Source: Ligaoa zhengdingensis (lineage in GTDB: Bacteria; Bacillota; Clostridia; Oscillospirales; Ruminococcaceae). From it: a stretch of DNA of 64,000 nt. The stretch lies in contig NZ_JACRST010000007.1 in assembly GCF_014384885.1 (NCBI RefSeq), positions 1-64,000 on the forward strand, in the 5' to 3' direction. The notes under the pieces were generated by a model. The model searched no databases. It saw only the letters and a program-made list of their open reading frames with translations, and was not told where the DNA came from. This document shows positions 23,861-32,778 of the stretch, one piece after another (the first letter of the stretch is position 1; the number at the start of each line of letters is the position of its first letter). Both the position numbers and the translations under genes were made by a program.

Positions 23861-26533
23861 ATGTCAATGCGGAGCAGAGTGCTGCGGATACTCTTCATTG
23901 TGCTGGCGGTGATCGCCTCTCTGGTACAGAATATTGTGTTATCCCCCGGCAAGCTCGACAACATCGTCGGGATTGCGGCGGCCGCTGGCGGGGACACCCT
24001 GGTAGCCCAGGTGGAGGGCGGCGACTTGGTGTTTCGCATGGCGGATAAGCGGGGTGTCTACCGCCAGACGATGAAAATCCGGCAGACCAGCGGGGGCGAG
24101 ACTTCGTCGGTGGCCGATTTTGCGGTGGACGACAGCGCGCGGGTCTATCTGATTCGCGATTACGCCGACGCCCTCACCCAGGAATATCTGCGGCAGGATC
24201 TGGAGGTTTACGACCTCAGCCGCTGGTTTTCCAAGCGGGTGGCGGTGCATCCGCTCGAAAATGAGGCGGGGGTGCGCTACAAGTGGCTGTCCCTCTCCAG
24301 CGTGGCGGTGCTGATGGGGGTCAACGGGGACGCAAGCGAGCTCACCCGCGCGGCTTTCGATCCGGCCGACCTCGCCAAAAAGGGGACGCCCGCCTCCAAG
24401 GGCACCCGCACCTACTCCATCGACCCCGCTGAAGGCATCTATAGGGCGGTGCCCGCGTCCTCGCAGGTGGCCTACGCCACCATGTCCGGCAAGGTGTACC
24501 TCGCCGCAGAGGGCGCGGCCGCAACCGAAATCTACCCCGCGCGCGAGCTGCGGGAGCTGATGTATCCGATGTTTATCGCCCCGTATGATGGGGAGTATGT
24601 GCTCATCGGGGAGCAGGAGAGCGGCGATATCTCGCTGCTGAACCTCGCGGACGGCAGCACCTCGGTGCTGCAGGGCGGCTCGGAGCGCTTCACCGGCGTC
24701 AGCAACTACGCGCCGTCGGATATCCTCACCGCATCGGTGCGCGACGGCGAGAACTACACGGCGGTGGTGCGCAACAACTCCACGGGGTTTTATGAGCTGA
24801 TCGTCAGCGAGGCGGGCAGCTACTCGGTCGTCGGCCGCCTCACCTCGGGGCTGCTCTTTAAGGTGCTGTCGATGCTGGGCGGCACGGCGCTCTACTTTGT
24901 GGGGCTGCTGTTGCTGTACGCCTTTGCGGTGGCGGTGGCGAGCCAGGTGCGCGGCAGCCGTACCATCCTGCTCAAGCTCGCGTTTTCCGCCCTGCCGCTG
25001 TTGGCGGTGGCTCTGGTGCTGTTCGGGGTGTTCAGTTACAACGCCTACAGCGATTCGATCAGCGGCAGCTTTCAAAAGCAGGTGGAGGACGAGGGCAACC
25101 TGCTGACCGCGCTGTTCGGCACCGAGAGCTTCAACGAGATCGAATACCCCTACGACTACACCACCGAGGGCTACCGCTACCTCGACCAGCAGATGCGCAC
25201 CCGCGCGGTGTACACCCGCACCGCCTACTACGAAGGCGGCAGGCTGTACACTGGCGTGGACCGCGACCTGCCCTGCTTCTACCCGTTTGAACTGGTGCTG
25301 AACAGCGAGGAGATCAGGATGCACCGGGAGGCGGCCTTCACCGGCGAGACCCAGACCGGCGAGATCTCCGACCGGATGGGGCGCAGGGTGATCTGCGTCA
25401 CCCCGATCGGCGGCGTGGAGGGCGACACCGTCTACCTGCTCGAAACCAGCATCCCGTCGGCCAATATGGACCGCTACACCGGCGCGTACCTGCGCAACTA
25501 TATCATCATCGCCGCGGTATTCCTGCTGGTGATCGGCGCGCTGCTGCTCGTGGTCTTTATGCGGGTGCTCGGCCCTCTGGTGCGCATCAAGGACGGCCTC
25601 GAGGAATTCTCAGAGGGCAACCGCCGCATCCGGCTGGAGAGCGACACCCGCGACGAGCTCTCGGATATCGCGCGGGTGTTCAACAAGATGGCCGGCGACA
25701 TCGATGTGCAGCTTTACAACCTCAGGGGGGTCAGCGACACCTACTTCCGGTTTGTGCCGCAGCGCATCTTCCGCCTGCTCGGCAAGGATAACCTCGGGGA
25801 TTTGCAGCCCGGCAGCCATGTGCAGGGCGATTACAACGTGCTGTGCGTCAACCTCTGGCTGAGCTCCGACAAGATGCCGCTGCGCGCCGAGCAGGAGCTC
25901 ATCAACCGTTTTTTCAATATCATCAACGAAATATCCGATCAATACGACGCCACGCTGGTGGTGGACAGCGTCAACCTGTGCAGCCTCAAGGTGATCTGCC
26001 CCAAAGACGGCGAGGACGGGGTCTCGATCGCGCTGGCCGCATTGGCCCAGATCGACGGCCATAACGCTTCGGCCGCGCTGCACAGCCGCCTGGACGTCAC
26101 CTTCCTGCTGCACCGCGCCGAGCTGTACTACGGCATCTGCGGCGACGAGCAGCGCTACATCCCCGCGATGATCTCGCAGGGGTTGGAGGCGATGACCCAG
26201 AGGCTGCCGTTGATCCGTCAGCTCTCCAGCCGCCTGGTCGTGACGCAGGACGCCTACGCCACGCTGGACAGCGAGCGGTACTACAACCGCTTCATCGGCT
26301 TTTTGGGCGACCGCGGCCAGCAGAGCAGGGGGCTCTACGACTTCTACGACGGCAGCTCCCCCGAGATCATCCGGCTGATTAACGACACCCGCCTCACCTT
26401 CGACAAGGCGATGCAGCTCTACCAGCAGAAGCGCTACTACGACGCGAAAAACCTGTTTGCTGTGGTGCTGCGCGAAAACCAATACGACAACGTGGCGCGC
26501 CACTATATCTTCCAGTGTGAAAAGAAGCTCTAA
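23861..26533 (+). CDS. Multi-pass membrane protein with HAMP and cyclase-like domains
   Basis: An 890-residue protein. An N-terminal membrane helix (about 7-24) leads to a large extracytoplasmic region (about 25-330) with beta-propeller-like character. Two membrane helices (about 336-392) and a second extracytoplasmic, CACHE-like segment (about 395-540) follow, then a fourth helix (about 545-568). A HAMP-like linker (VLGPLVRIKDGLEEFSEGN, then DTRDELSDIARVFNKMAGDI) leads to a cytoplasmic domain (about 630-800) resembling class III nucleotidyl cyclases (GDYNVLCVNLW, then INRFFNIINEISDQYDATL). I cannot identify the metal-binding aspartates, so it may be inactive. The C-terminus is TPR-like. The ATG has GGTAGGAG upstream. 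It may pass an external signal to the injection system. Confidence 0.7.
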   Translation: MSMRSRVLRILFIVLAVIASLVQNIVLSPGKLDNIVGIAAAAGGDTLVAQVEGGDLVFRMADKRGVYRQTMKIRQTSGGETSSVADFAVDDSARVYLIRDYADALTQEYLRQDLEVYDLSRWFSKRVAVHPLENEAGVRYKWLSLSSVAVLMGVNGDASELTRAAFDPADLAKKGTPASKGTRTYSIDPAEGIYRAVPASSQVAYATMSGKVYLAAEGAAATEIYPARELRELMYPMFIAPYDGEYVLIGEQESGDISLLNLADGSTSVLQGGSERFTGVSNYAPSDILTASVRDGENYTAVVRNNSTGFYELIVSEAGSYSVVGRLTSGLLFKVLSMLGGTALYFVGLLLLYAFAVAVASQVRGSRTILLKLAFSALPLLAVALVLFGVFSYNAYSDSISGSFQKQVEDEGNLLTALFGTESFNEIEYPYDYTTEGYRYLDQQMRTRAVYTRTAYYEGGRLYTGVDRDLPCFYPFELVLNSEEIRMHREAAFTGETQTGEISDRMGRRVICVTPIGGVEGDTVYLLETSIPSANMDRYTGAYLRNYIIIAAVFLLVIGALLLVVFMRVLGPLVRIKDGLEEFSEGNRRIRLESDTRDELSDIARVFNKMAGDIDVQLYNLRGVSDTYFRFVPQRIFRLLGKDNLGDLQPGSHVQGDYNVLCVNLWLSSDKMPLRAEQELINRFFNIINEISDQYDATLVVDSVNLCSLKVICPKDGEDGVSIALAALAQIDGHNASAALHSRLDVTFLLHRAELYYGICGDEQRYIPAMISQGLEAMTQRLPLIRQLSSRLVVTQDAYATLDSERYYNRFIGFLGDRGQQSRGLYDFYDGSSPEIIRLINDTRLTFDKAMQLYQQKRYYDAKNLFAVVLRENQYDNVARHYIFQCEKKL

Positions 26534-26558
26534 ATAACCCCGGAGCTGGACAAAGGAG

Positions 26559-28367
26559 GTGCCTAGTACGGACCTGTTCAAACTTCTGCTTTCGGCCTTT
26601 AAGCGGCTGACCACCGCGATCACCGGGCCGTTCCGAATGATGATTGTCCGCGTACAGCGGATGTTCAACGTCAACATCATCACGGCCAAGCTGATCGCGC
26701 CGCTCACCAAAAAGGTAAAATCCCTGATTACCCTGCGGCCGCAGAGCCGCGCGGATTACTACTCGATCGGCCGGTACTGGGTCTATAAAAAGCTCTTTCT
26801 GACACTGATCTTGGCGCTCTGCGCCGGAGTATTCCTCTACTTTATCATGTTTGCCCCCAAGCTCCCCGCGCAGCCGGCGCAGCCCGCCGCGGTGCGCACC
26901 AGCGTGACCTTTGCCTACGACGACATGAAGCTCAGCGACTTCACCGGCGTGGCCAACATCCAGGCCGCCGACGGCAGAACCGTCTTCACCGGCGAGATCG
27001 ACGGCGGCGTGTGCAGCGGCAGCGGCGTGCTCTACACCAGGGACGGCAAGCTGCTCTACGAGGGCGAGTTCGACCGCAACCAGTACAACGGCAAGGGCGT
27101 CCAATACTACGCGGACGGGGCTGTCCGCTATGAGGGCGAGTTTGCCGATAACCTCTACAGCGGCGCGGGTAAGCTCTACGACGGCAGGGGCGCGATCATC
27201 TACGACGGCACGTTTCGGGCCGGCCTCTACGACGGCGAAGGCAAGCTGTACGGCGAAAGCGGCCTGCTGCTCTACGAAGGGGCGTTTGTCAAGGGCGAAT
27301 ATCACGGCGCGGGCGTCAGCTACTACAGCGACGGCGTCGTGCGGTACAAGGGGGAATTTTTCGGCGGAAAGCCCCAGGGGACTGGCACCCTCTACAGCGC
27401 AGCCGGCAAGGAGCTCTACACCGGCCCGATGCACGGCGGTGAGATCAACTACCGGGCGCTGATAAACGCCACCCTTGCCGAAGTGGAGGAGGCGTTCACC
27501 GAGACGCCGAAGGTTTATTACGACGACCGCGACAGCTGCTTTGTGTTCGAGCAGGCGGGGGTGATCCTCTCCACCGACTGCCGGGTCAGGGTGGATGTCT
27601 GGGAGAAACCACGGTCTGTGGAGGAGCAGGCCTCGGAGTACTACTATTTGCCGGACGGTACAGTCTACCAGCCGCCGCTTGTCCAGGAGGGAATCCAGGG
27701 GATGAGCGCGGGCCGCCCAGCGACCCCGGCGAAGCTGTCGGGCGGGAGCGCGCTGTTCTCGCCGATGGCGTGGTTCGTGCCGGACGATGCGCCGTCCTCC
27801 TCCTCTTCGCGGGATGAAGACGCCACGATGGAGGACCTGATGAACGACCTGATCGAGCGGATGGATGAGCTTGCAAACGCGGCGGGCAACCCGCCCGAGA
27901 GCAGCGCCTCCGAGGACGAACCGCCCGCAGCGGATGTCCCGCAGCAGCCGGACGGAGAAACGGGGATGCCCGACTTTGTGGAGAAGAACATCTCGCTCTA
28001 TTTTGAAATCGACAAGGATGTCTGGCAGTCGGAGGCCGAGCTCGACAAGAGCAAGGTGCTGGTCAACAAGGTGACGGTGATGCGCCCCGGCGAGCCCATC
28101 GAAGAGGTGGAACCCTACGACGACAGCCTGCCCCCCAGCATCGAGGATTGCGTGGCGATCGATTTTGCCCGCCAGCAGCAGCCCACCGTATTCAGCAACA
28201 TCCTGTTTGAAATGGACAAGCAAAACAAGCTGTTTGTCCGCCTGAAAAACATCAGCTACGCGGAACGGATCGTGCGCCGGTGCTACGACTGGGACGGCAT
28301 GACCTACCGCTACTGCTATCAGCTCGATAACCGCGATGCGGTTATGTACTATTCCATCGAATCGTAA
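26559..28367 (+). CDS. Membrane protein with extracytoplasmic MORN repeats
   Basis: A protein of about 600 residues. A positively charged N-terminus and one membrane helix (about 78-100, LFLTLILALCAGVFLYFIMF) precede a run of about six MORN repeats (about 145-295) with units such as YEGEFADNLYSGAGKLY and YEGAFVKGEYHGAGVSYY. A Ser/Asp/Pro-rich linker (about 400-465) and a C-terminal globular domain follow. MORN repeats mediate membrane or protein contacts and occur in surface-associated proteins. The start is uncertain. The strong AAAGGAGG (26552-26559) overlaps the only early GTG (26559), and the codon at ideal spacing is ACG at 26568. The first in-frame ATG is near 26637. It is third in the membrane-protein set of the CIS operon. 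Confidence 0.7.
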   Translation: MPSTDLFKLLLSAFKRLTTAITGPFRMMIVRVQRMFNVNIITAKLIAPLTKKVKSLITLRPQSRADYYSIGRYWVYKKLFLTLILALCAGVFLYFIMFAPKLPAQPAQPAAVRTSVTFAYDDMKLSDFTGVANIQAADGRTVFTGEIDGGVCSGSGVLYTRDGKLLYEGEFDRNQYNGKGVQYYADGAVRYEGEFADNLYSGAGKLYDGRGAIIYDGTFRAGLYDGEGKLYGESGLLLYEGAFVKGEYHGAGVSYYSDGVVRYKGEFFGGKPQGTGTLYSAAGKELYTGPMHGGEINYRALINATLAEVEEAFTETPKVYYDDRDSCFVFEQAGVILSTDCRVRVDVWEKPRSVEEQASEYYYLPDGTVYQPPLVQEGIQGMSAGRPATPAKLSGGSALFSPMAWFVPDDAPSSSSSRDEDATMEDLMNDLIERMDELANAAGNPPESSASEDEPPAADVPQQPDGETGMPDFVEKNISLYFEIDKDVWQSEAELDKSKVLVNKVTVMRPGEPIEEVEPYDDSLPPSIEDCVAIDFARQQQPTVFSNILFEMDKQNKLFVRLKNISYAERIVRRCYDWDGMTYRYCYQLDNRDAVMYYSIES

Positions 28368-28380
28368 GGGAGAGATGCCA

Positions 28381-28989
28381 ATGGCCGATTACACCGTCAT
28401 CGCAGACATGAGCGCCGCCCTGCTGCGGGTGCTGCGCACAAACCTATGCCCGGAACCGATCCAATCGTCGGAGGCGATCGCGCTGGCATCGCCCAGCGAT
28501 AAAAACGGGGATTTTCAGCTGGGCGTCTTTCTCTACGACATCCGGGAGCTGAATGAATACCGCGTGTCCGCCCCGGTGCGCGGCGCGGACAACACCCGCA
28601 CCTACCCCGATAAGCCGCTCACCCTGCACTATATGTTGTTTGTCAACAGCCGCGCGCAGATGGCCACCGGCGCCGAAACCGAGCAGCGCATCTTCGGCCG
28701 GGCGGTGCAGGCGATGATGGACAACCCGTCCATCGACCTGTCGTCGGCGCAGCCGTACGCCCAGCCCTCTGAGGAAGCGGCAGCGGTCTCGCTGCTCAAC
28801 CTCAGTTACGAGGAGAAAAACAGAATCTGGTCCGGGCTCAACCTGCCGTATCAGATGGGGCTGTATCTCTCGATCTCCCCGGTGATGATCTCTTCGCGCC
28901 ACAGCGAGCGGTTTATCCGCGTGGTCGAGGCGCAGTTCGAGGCGCAGCAGATACGCGCCGGCGACGCGCGCGGAAGGGGGAGATCGTAA
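28381..28989 (+). CDS. CIS tail terminator protein, DUF4255 (Pvc16/Afp16-like)
   Basis: A 202-residue DUF4255-type protein. Its family caps the distal end of the sheath and inner tube in PVC and Afp particles. The pattern fits: an N-terminal helix (VIADMSAALLRVLRTNL), a beta-rich middle with LGVFLYDIRELNEYR, the stretch KPLTLHYMLFVNSRA, and a C-terminal LYLSISPVMISSRHSERF. The start is the ATG at 28381 after GGGAGAG. An upstream ATG overlapping the MORN gene is not favoured. It opens the structural part of the operon, and its end contains the ribosome binding site of the next gene. Confidence 0.88.
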   Translation: MADYTVIADMSAALLRVLRTNLCPEPIQSSEAIALASPSDKNGDFQLGVFLYDIRELNEYRVSAPVRGADNTRTYPDKPLTLHYMLFVNSRAQMATGAETEQRIFGRAVQAMMDNPSIDLSSAQPYAQPSEEAAAVSLLNLSYEEKNRIWSGLNLPYQMGLYLSISPVMISSRHSERFIRVVEAQFEAQQIRAGDARGRGRS

Positions 28990-29696
28990 TCTTCATCAAA
29001 AAGACGCAATTTGTCCTGCTCTTGTACGACGATTTCAGCGGCAGCTGCATCAAGGGCGGCGGGCACCTGTTCACTGTGAACGGCCGCCCGACGGCGCCGC
29101 TGCGAAAGCCCGAGGGGTTCTATGTGTTCACCGGGTTGGAGGGCTCCGTCTTCGCTGTGGAGGTCTCCGGCGGGAGCTACTGCCCTGAGCGCGTCCAGGT
29201 GGATACCCGGGCGCTCGACCCGCGCCTCCCGGTGGTGGAGCTGCGCCTGCTGCGCAGGCGCGGGGCCGCCTTCTCCGACTGCGAGTTTGTCGAGGGGATC
29301 CACCGCCCGGGCGAGATGGTATACGCCCTGCGCCAGGGCGGCGGAGTCAAGCTGCTGTCGGTTTCGGACGGCGAAGAGGGCACGGCGGCGGCGTTCTCCG
29401 GATACTTCATCCGTCCCCCGGTGCGCACCCGGTTTTTTGTCGGTACGGGCGGCAGGCGCGAGGTGTTTGTCACCGGCGACTGCGGCCCGGATGGCGCCTA
29501 TCTGGTTCCGGCGGGGTTTGTGCATCCGCACAAGCCGGGCGAGCCGGTTGTGCGGGCATATGCCGCCCGCTGCGACGGCGACGGCCGGTTTTCTATCCCC
29601 GTGGAGCCGGGCCAGGGGGAGCTGATTACCCAAATCGAGTATTACAACAAGGAGGGAAAGCGATGGGTATGCTCGTCTGCAACGGGGCCCAGCTGA
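28989..29696 (+). CDS. Unrecognised protein between terminator and PAAR genes
   Basis: A 235-residue soluble, beta-rich protein (FIKKTQFVLLLYDDFSGSCI near the N-terminus), not assigned to a family. Segments such as GFYVFTGLEGSVFAVEVSGG suggest an Ig-like or carboxypeptidase-regulatory-like fold. The start is unusual. GGAAGGGGGAG at 28972-28982 is correctly spaced for an ATC codon at 28989, overlapping the previous stop (TAATC), and no ATG, GTG or TTG exists in frame until a TTG at 29022 that lacks a ribosome binding site. If TTG is used, the product is 224 residues. It overlaps the PAAR-like gene by 34 bases. A spike or baseplate adaptor role is possible from position. Confidence 0.6.
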   Translation: MFIKKTQFVLLLYDDFSGSCIKGGGHLFTVNGRPTAPLRKPEGFYVFTGLEGSVFAVEVSGGSYCPERVQVDTRALDPRLPVVELRLLRRRGAAFSDCEFVEGIHRPGEMVYALRQGGGVKLLSVSDGEEGTAAAFSGYFIRPPVRTRFFVGTGGRREVFVTGDCGPDGAYLVPAGFVHPHKPGEPVVRAYAARCDGDGRFSIPVEPGQGELITQIEYYNKEGKRWVCSSATGPS

Positions 29697-30052
29697 TGTG
29701 CAGCTTTGGCATGGCGCCGTCGACGCTGGTGGTGACGCCGCAGAACAAGACCCTGTGCGGCACGCCCGCGGCGAACATCATGGATATGAAGCCGATGGTC
29801 AACATCATGCCGTTCGGCATGTGCTCCTCCCTGGCGAACCCGACAGTGGCGTCGGCGACCGCGGCCGCGCTGGGCGTGCTCACGCCGATGCCCTGTATCC
29901 CCTCGATCACCGGCCCGTGGGCGCCGGGCTCCAGCAAGACCCTGTTGGCGGGGATGCCCGCCCTCAACAACACCTGCAAATGTATGTGTGCATATGCGGG
30001 CGTGATACAAATTATCAATCCAGGACAGGTCAAAACCATGGTGGGCAACTGA
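29663..30052 (+). CDS. PAAR-like tip protein, DUF4280
   Basis: A 129-residue Cys- and Met-rich protein of the PAAR-like DUF4280 type. PAAR proteins sharpen the spike tip of contractile systems and can carry effectors. The N-terminus MGMLVCNGAQLMCSFGMAPS and the repeated turns GTPAANIMDMKP and LTPMPCIPSITGPWAPG are typical. Several cysteines (CKCMC near 105-109) could bind metal. No extra C-terminal effector domain is fused. It starts at an ATG with AAGGAGGG upstream, inside the end of the preceding gene. It stands immediately before the sheath gene rather than next to the spike genes. Confidence 0.88.
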   Translation: MGMLVCNGAQLMCSFGMAPSTLVVTPQNKTLCGTPAANIMDMKPMVNIMPFGMCSSLANPTVASATAAALGVLTPMPCIPSITGPWAPGSSKTLLAGMPALNNTCKCMCAYAGVIQIINPGQVKTMVGN

Positions 30053-30113
30053 ATTCCCGCCAAATAAAGCAAAAGGAGGAGTGGCCACAAAACGACCGTG
30101 GCCCAAGAGTAAC

Positions 30114-31832
30114 ATGGCAGAGTATTTATCTCCAGGAGTCTATGTGGAAGAATTTGAATCCGGAATGAGGGCGATGGAGGGCGTCAGCACCAGCACCGCC
30201 GGATTTATCGGCATGGCGGAGAAGGGCGAGACCGTCGGCACGCCGGAGTTTATCACCAGCTTTGCGGAATATCAGCGCAAGTTCGGCGGCTACCTCTCGG
30301 AGAATGCGTTCGGCGGCAACCGTTTCCTCCCCTACGCGGTGGAGCAGTTCTTCAACAACGGCGGCGCACGCTGCTACATCATGCGCGTGGCCCCTGCGGA
30401 CGCCAAGGCGGCCAGCGCGGTCATGAGCTCGATCGTGGCCACGGCCAAAAGCGTGGGCCGGTGGGGCAACAACATCCGCATCGTGGCCGGCACCGCCTCC
30501 AAGGCGAAGTCGCAGGCGCTCGCAGCTGATGCGGATATGACCGCCCTGGGCAAGACCTTCCAGCTCAAAAACGCGTCCGGCTTTACAGTGGGCGACGTGG
30601 TGGCGCTGGTGGATAACGGCGCGCCGGTGGGCTACAACCGCATCGTCAAAATCCAAGACGACACCGTCACCTTTGAAACCGAGTTCGAGCAGGATATCGT
30701 CGATACCGCGATGCTGCCCAAAAAGGTGATCGAGAGCTGCGAGGTCTCGATTGAAATCTCCTGCGGCGGCGAGGTCGAGACCTATGAGACCGTTTCGTTC
30801 AACTCCCAGAGCGCGGATTTCATCGAAAACCGCCTGTCCCGTTCCAACCTGATTTCGATTCAGTACAACGCCATCGACGAGATATTCCCGCCCATGCTCG
30901 CCCTTTCAGGCGACGCCCTGGCCACCAAGAGCGTGTTCACCCTCTCGGGCGGTTCCGACGGCAGCTGCAAAAAGGCCGACGATTCGATCTACATTGGCGG
31001 CGGCGACGCGCCGGGTAAGCGCACCGGTTTGGAGGCGTTCAAGGAGATCACCAACGTGAGCATCATGGCGATCCCTGGAATCACCTCCCCGGCGGTGCAG
31101 CTCGCGCTGGTCTCCCACTGCCAGAACCTCGCGAGCCGCTTTGCCGTGCTGGATATGCCCGGCGCGCTGACCAAACCGCAGAACCTGCTCGAGCACCGCG
31201 CGATCGTCGATTCCGACTACGCCGCGATGTACCACCCCTGGCTCCAGGTCTACGATATGGCCGCTAAGAAACCCGCCTACATCCCGCCGTCCGGCGCGAT
31301 CTGCGGCATTTATGCCCGCAGCGATGTCGCCCGCGGCGTGCATAAGGCCCCAGCCAACGAGGTGGTCAACAACTGCCTGGGTCTCTCCTGCCTGTATAAC
31401 CGCGGCGAACAGGACCTGCTCAACCCAGCGGGCGTCAACCTGATCCGCGCGCTGCCCGGCCAGGGCATCCGCGTGTGGGGTGGCCGCACCTGCTCGAGCA
31501 ACAGCCTGTGGAAATACATCAACGTGCGCCGTCTCTTCATCTATCTGGAGGAGACGATCAAGGCGCAGACCAACTGGGCGGTGTTTGAGCCCAACGACGA
31601 GGTGCTCTGGGCCAGAGTCGGCATGACGATCCGCTCGTTCCTGCGGGATATGTACCGCAGCGGCGCGCTGGTGGGCGCTACCGAGAGCGAGGCGTTCTTT
31701 GTCAACATCGGGCCGGATACCATGACCCAGCAGGATATCCTCAACGGCAAGCTGATCTGCGTGATCGGCGTCGCGCCCAGCCGTCCCGCCGAGTTCGTCA
31801 TCTTCCGCATCACCCAGAACATGAAGGAGTGA
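30114..31832 (+). CDS. Contractile tail sheath protein
   Basis: A 572-residue sheath protein, the contractile outer cylinder. The N-terminus MAEYLSPGVYVEEFESG is the classic sheath opening, with GVSTSTAGFIGMAEKG next. The C-terminal third has the conserved sheath-core pattern: IRVWGGRTCSSNSLWKYINV, RRLFIYLEETI and NWAVFEPND, ending LICVIGVAPSRPAEFVIFRI. This is the only sheath gene in the window. The start is a judgement. The ATG at 30114 matches family N-termini but has only a weak AAGAG site. A strong AAAAGGAGG (30071-30079) abuts a GTG at 30081 that would add 11 residues. Confidence 0.96.
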   Translation: MAEYLSPGVYVEEFESGMRAMEGVSTSTAGFIGMAEKGETVGTPEFITSFAEYQRKFGGYLSENAFGGNRFLPYAVEQFFNNGGARCYIMRVAPADAKAASAVMSSIVATAKSVGRWGNNIRIVAGTASKAKSQALAADADMTALGKTFQLKNASGFTVGDVVALVDNGAPVGYNRIVKIQDDTVTFETEFEQDIVDTAMLPKKVIESCEVSIEISCGGEVETYETVSFNSQSADFIENRLSRSNLISIQYNAIDEIFPPMLALSGDALATKSVFTLSGGSDGSCKKADDSIYIGGGDAPGKRTGLEAFKEITNVSIMAIPGITSPAVQLALVSHCQNLASRFAVLDMPGALTKPQNLLEHRAIVDSDYAAMYHPWLQVYDMAAKKPAYIPPSGAICGIYARSDVARGVHKAPANEVVNNCLGLSCLYNRGEQDLLNPAGVNLIRALPGQGIRVWGGRTCSSNSLWKYINVRRLFIYLEETIKAQTNWAVFEPNDEVLWARVGMTIRSFLRDMYRSGALVGATESEAFFVNIGPDTMTQQDILNGKLICVIGVAPSRPAEFVIFRITQNMKE

Positions 31833-31840
31833 TCGTCCCC

Positions 31841-31860
31841 GCGCAGCCCTCCAGGGGCGC
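31841..31860 (+). promoter_or_regulatory. Hairpin between sheath and tube genes
   Basis: GCGC and CCC (31841-31849, 2-base bulge) pair with GGG and GCGC (31854-31860) around a TCCA loop. No T tract follows. It may help set the relative amounts of sheath and tube mRNA. Confidence 0.35.
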
Positions 31861-31888
31861 ATTCAAACGATGAAAGGATGAATTGAGA

Positions 31889-32338
31889 ATGGCAATCAAC
31901 GTATATCCATACAAAAAATATAACTACCGGGTCGAGATCGACAGTATCGACGTGGCGGCTTTTTCTGAGGTGAGCGGCTTCGACGCGAGCGTGGACGTCA
32001 TCGAGTACCGCGAGGGCACCGAGCCGATCAACTCGCCGCGCAAGATGCCCGGCCTCACCAAATACGGCAACGTCACCCTGAAATGGGGCATGACCGAAAA
32101 TATGTCCTTCTTCGAGTGGGTCGCGGGTATCTCCAACGGTTCAAAGGGCACCGCGGAGGACCGCGTGCAGGATATCACCATCTACCTCCAGGACGACGCG
32201 CACAACGACATCGCCAACTGGACGCTGGTGAACGCCTGGCCCTGCAAGTATACCGCGCCCGACTTCAACGCCAGCGCCAGCGAGATCGCCTTTGAAAGTG
32301 TCGAGCTCGCCTTTGAGGAGATGCGCCGCAACCTGTAA
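31889..32338 (+). CDS. Inner tube protein (gp19/Hcp-like)
   Basis: A 149-residue tube protein whose hexamers stack inside the sheath. It follows the phage-tail-region pattern: NYRVEIDSIDVAAFSEVSGF, a central loop with EYREGTEP, then KYGNVTLKWGMTEN and the C-terminal ASEIAFESVELAFEEM. The start is the ATG at 31889, eight bases after AAAGGATG. A TTG two codons earlier is unlikely. It lies directly after the sheath gene and before a strong hairpin at 32354-32381. Confidence 0.95.
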   Translation: MAINVYPYKKYNYRVEIDSIDVAAFSEVSGFDASVDVIEYREGTEPINSPRKMPGLTKYGNVTLKWGMTENMSFFEWVAGISNGSKGTAEDRVQDITIYLQDDAHNDIANWTLVNAWPCKYTAPDFNASASEIAFESVELAFEEMRRNL

Positions 32339-32353
32339 TGAACTGACCAGATC

Positions 32354-32381
32354 GCGGGCGGCGGGCCACCGGCCCGCCCGC
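32354..32381 (+). promoter_or_regulatory. Strong GC-rich hairpin after the tube gene
   Basis: Arms 32354-32367 (3-base bulge) and 32371-32381 form an 11-bp stem with a 3-base loop, without a T tract. It sits where the most abundant products (sheath and tube) end and low-copy baseplate genes begin. It could protect upstream mRNA from 3' decay or partly reduce read-through. Confidence 0.45.
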
Positions 32382-32403
32382 GCCGCAGGAGGAGTGTAGC
32401 GAT

Positions 32404-32778
32404 ATGGAACTCGATTTTTCAACCGAATACGAATTTGATCTGCCCAAAGGCTATGTGGACAGCGCCGGGGTGCTGCATAAGCACGGCGTGATGCGCCTGG
32501 CCACCGCGGCGGATGAGATATTGCCGCTGCGCGACCCGCGCGTGGTGCAAAACCCAGGCTATCTGACGATCATCCTGCTTTCGCGTGTAATCACCTCGCT
32601 GGGCACGGTGCCCAAGATCGACCCGCGCGTGGTGGAGAAGTTCTATTCCTCCGACCTCGCCTTTTTGCAGGATATGTACCAGAAGATCAACGCGATCGAG
32701 CCGGTGATGGATCAGTGCGTCTGCCCCGAGTGCGGGCATAAGTTCGAGCAGCCGGTAAATTTTACGTCGGCGGAGTGA
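32404..32778 (+). CDS. Phage-tail-assembly-type protein with CPEC knuckle
   Basis: A 124-residue protein of a type found between tube genes in many CIS loci. The N-terminus contains DLPKGYVDSAGVLHKHGVM, followed by RLATAADEILPLRDPRV and YLTIILLSRVITSLG, resembling tail-assembly chaperone-like proteins. The C-terminus has DQCVCPECGHKF, which could form half of a zinc knuckle or dimerise around one metal. It probably assists tube or tape-measure assembly and may not be in the final particle. It overlaps the next small gene by 4 bases (GTGA). Confidence 0.75.
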   Translation: MELDFSTEYEFDLPKGYVDSAGVLHKHGVMRLATAADEILPLRDPRVVQNPGYLTIILLSRVITSLGTVPKIDPRVVEKFYSSDLAFLQDMYQKINAIEPVMDQCVCPECGHKFEQPVNFTSAE

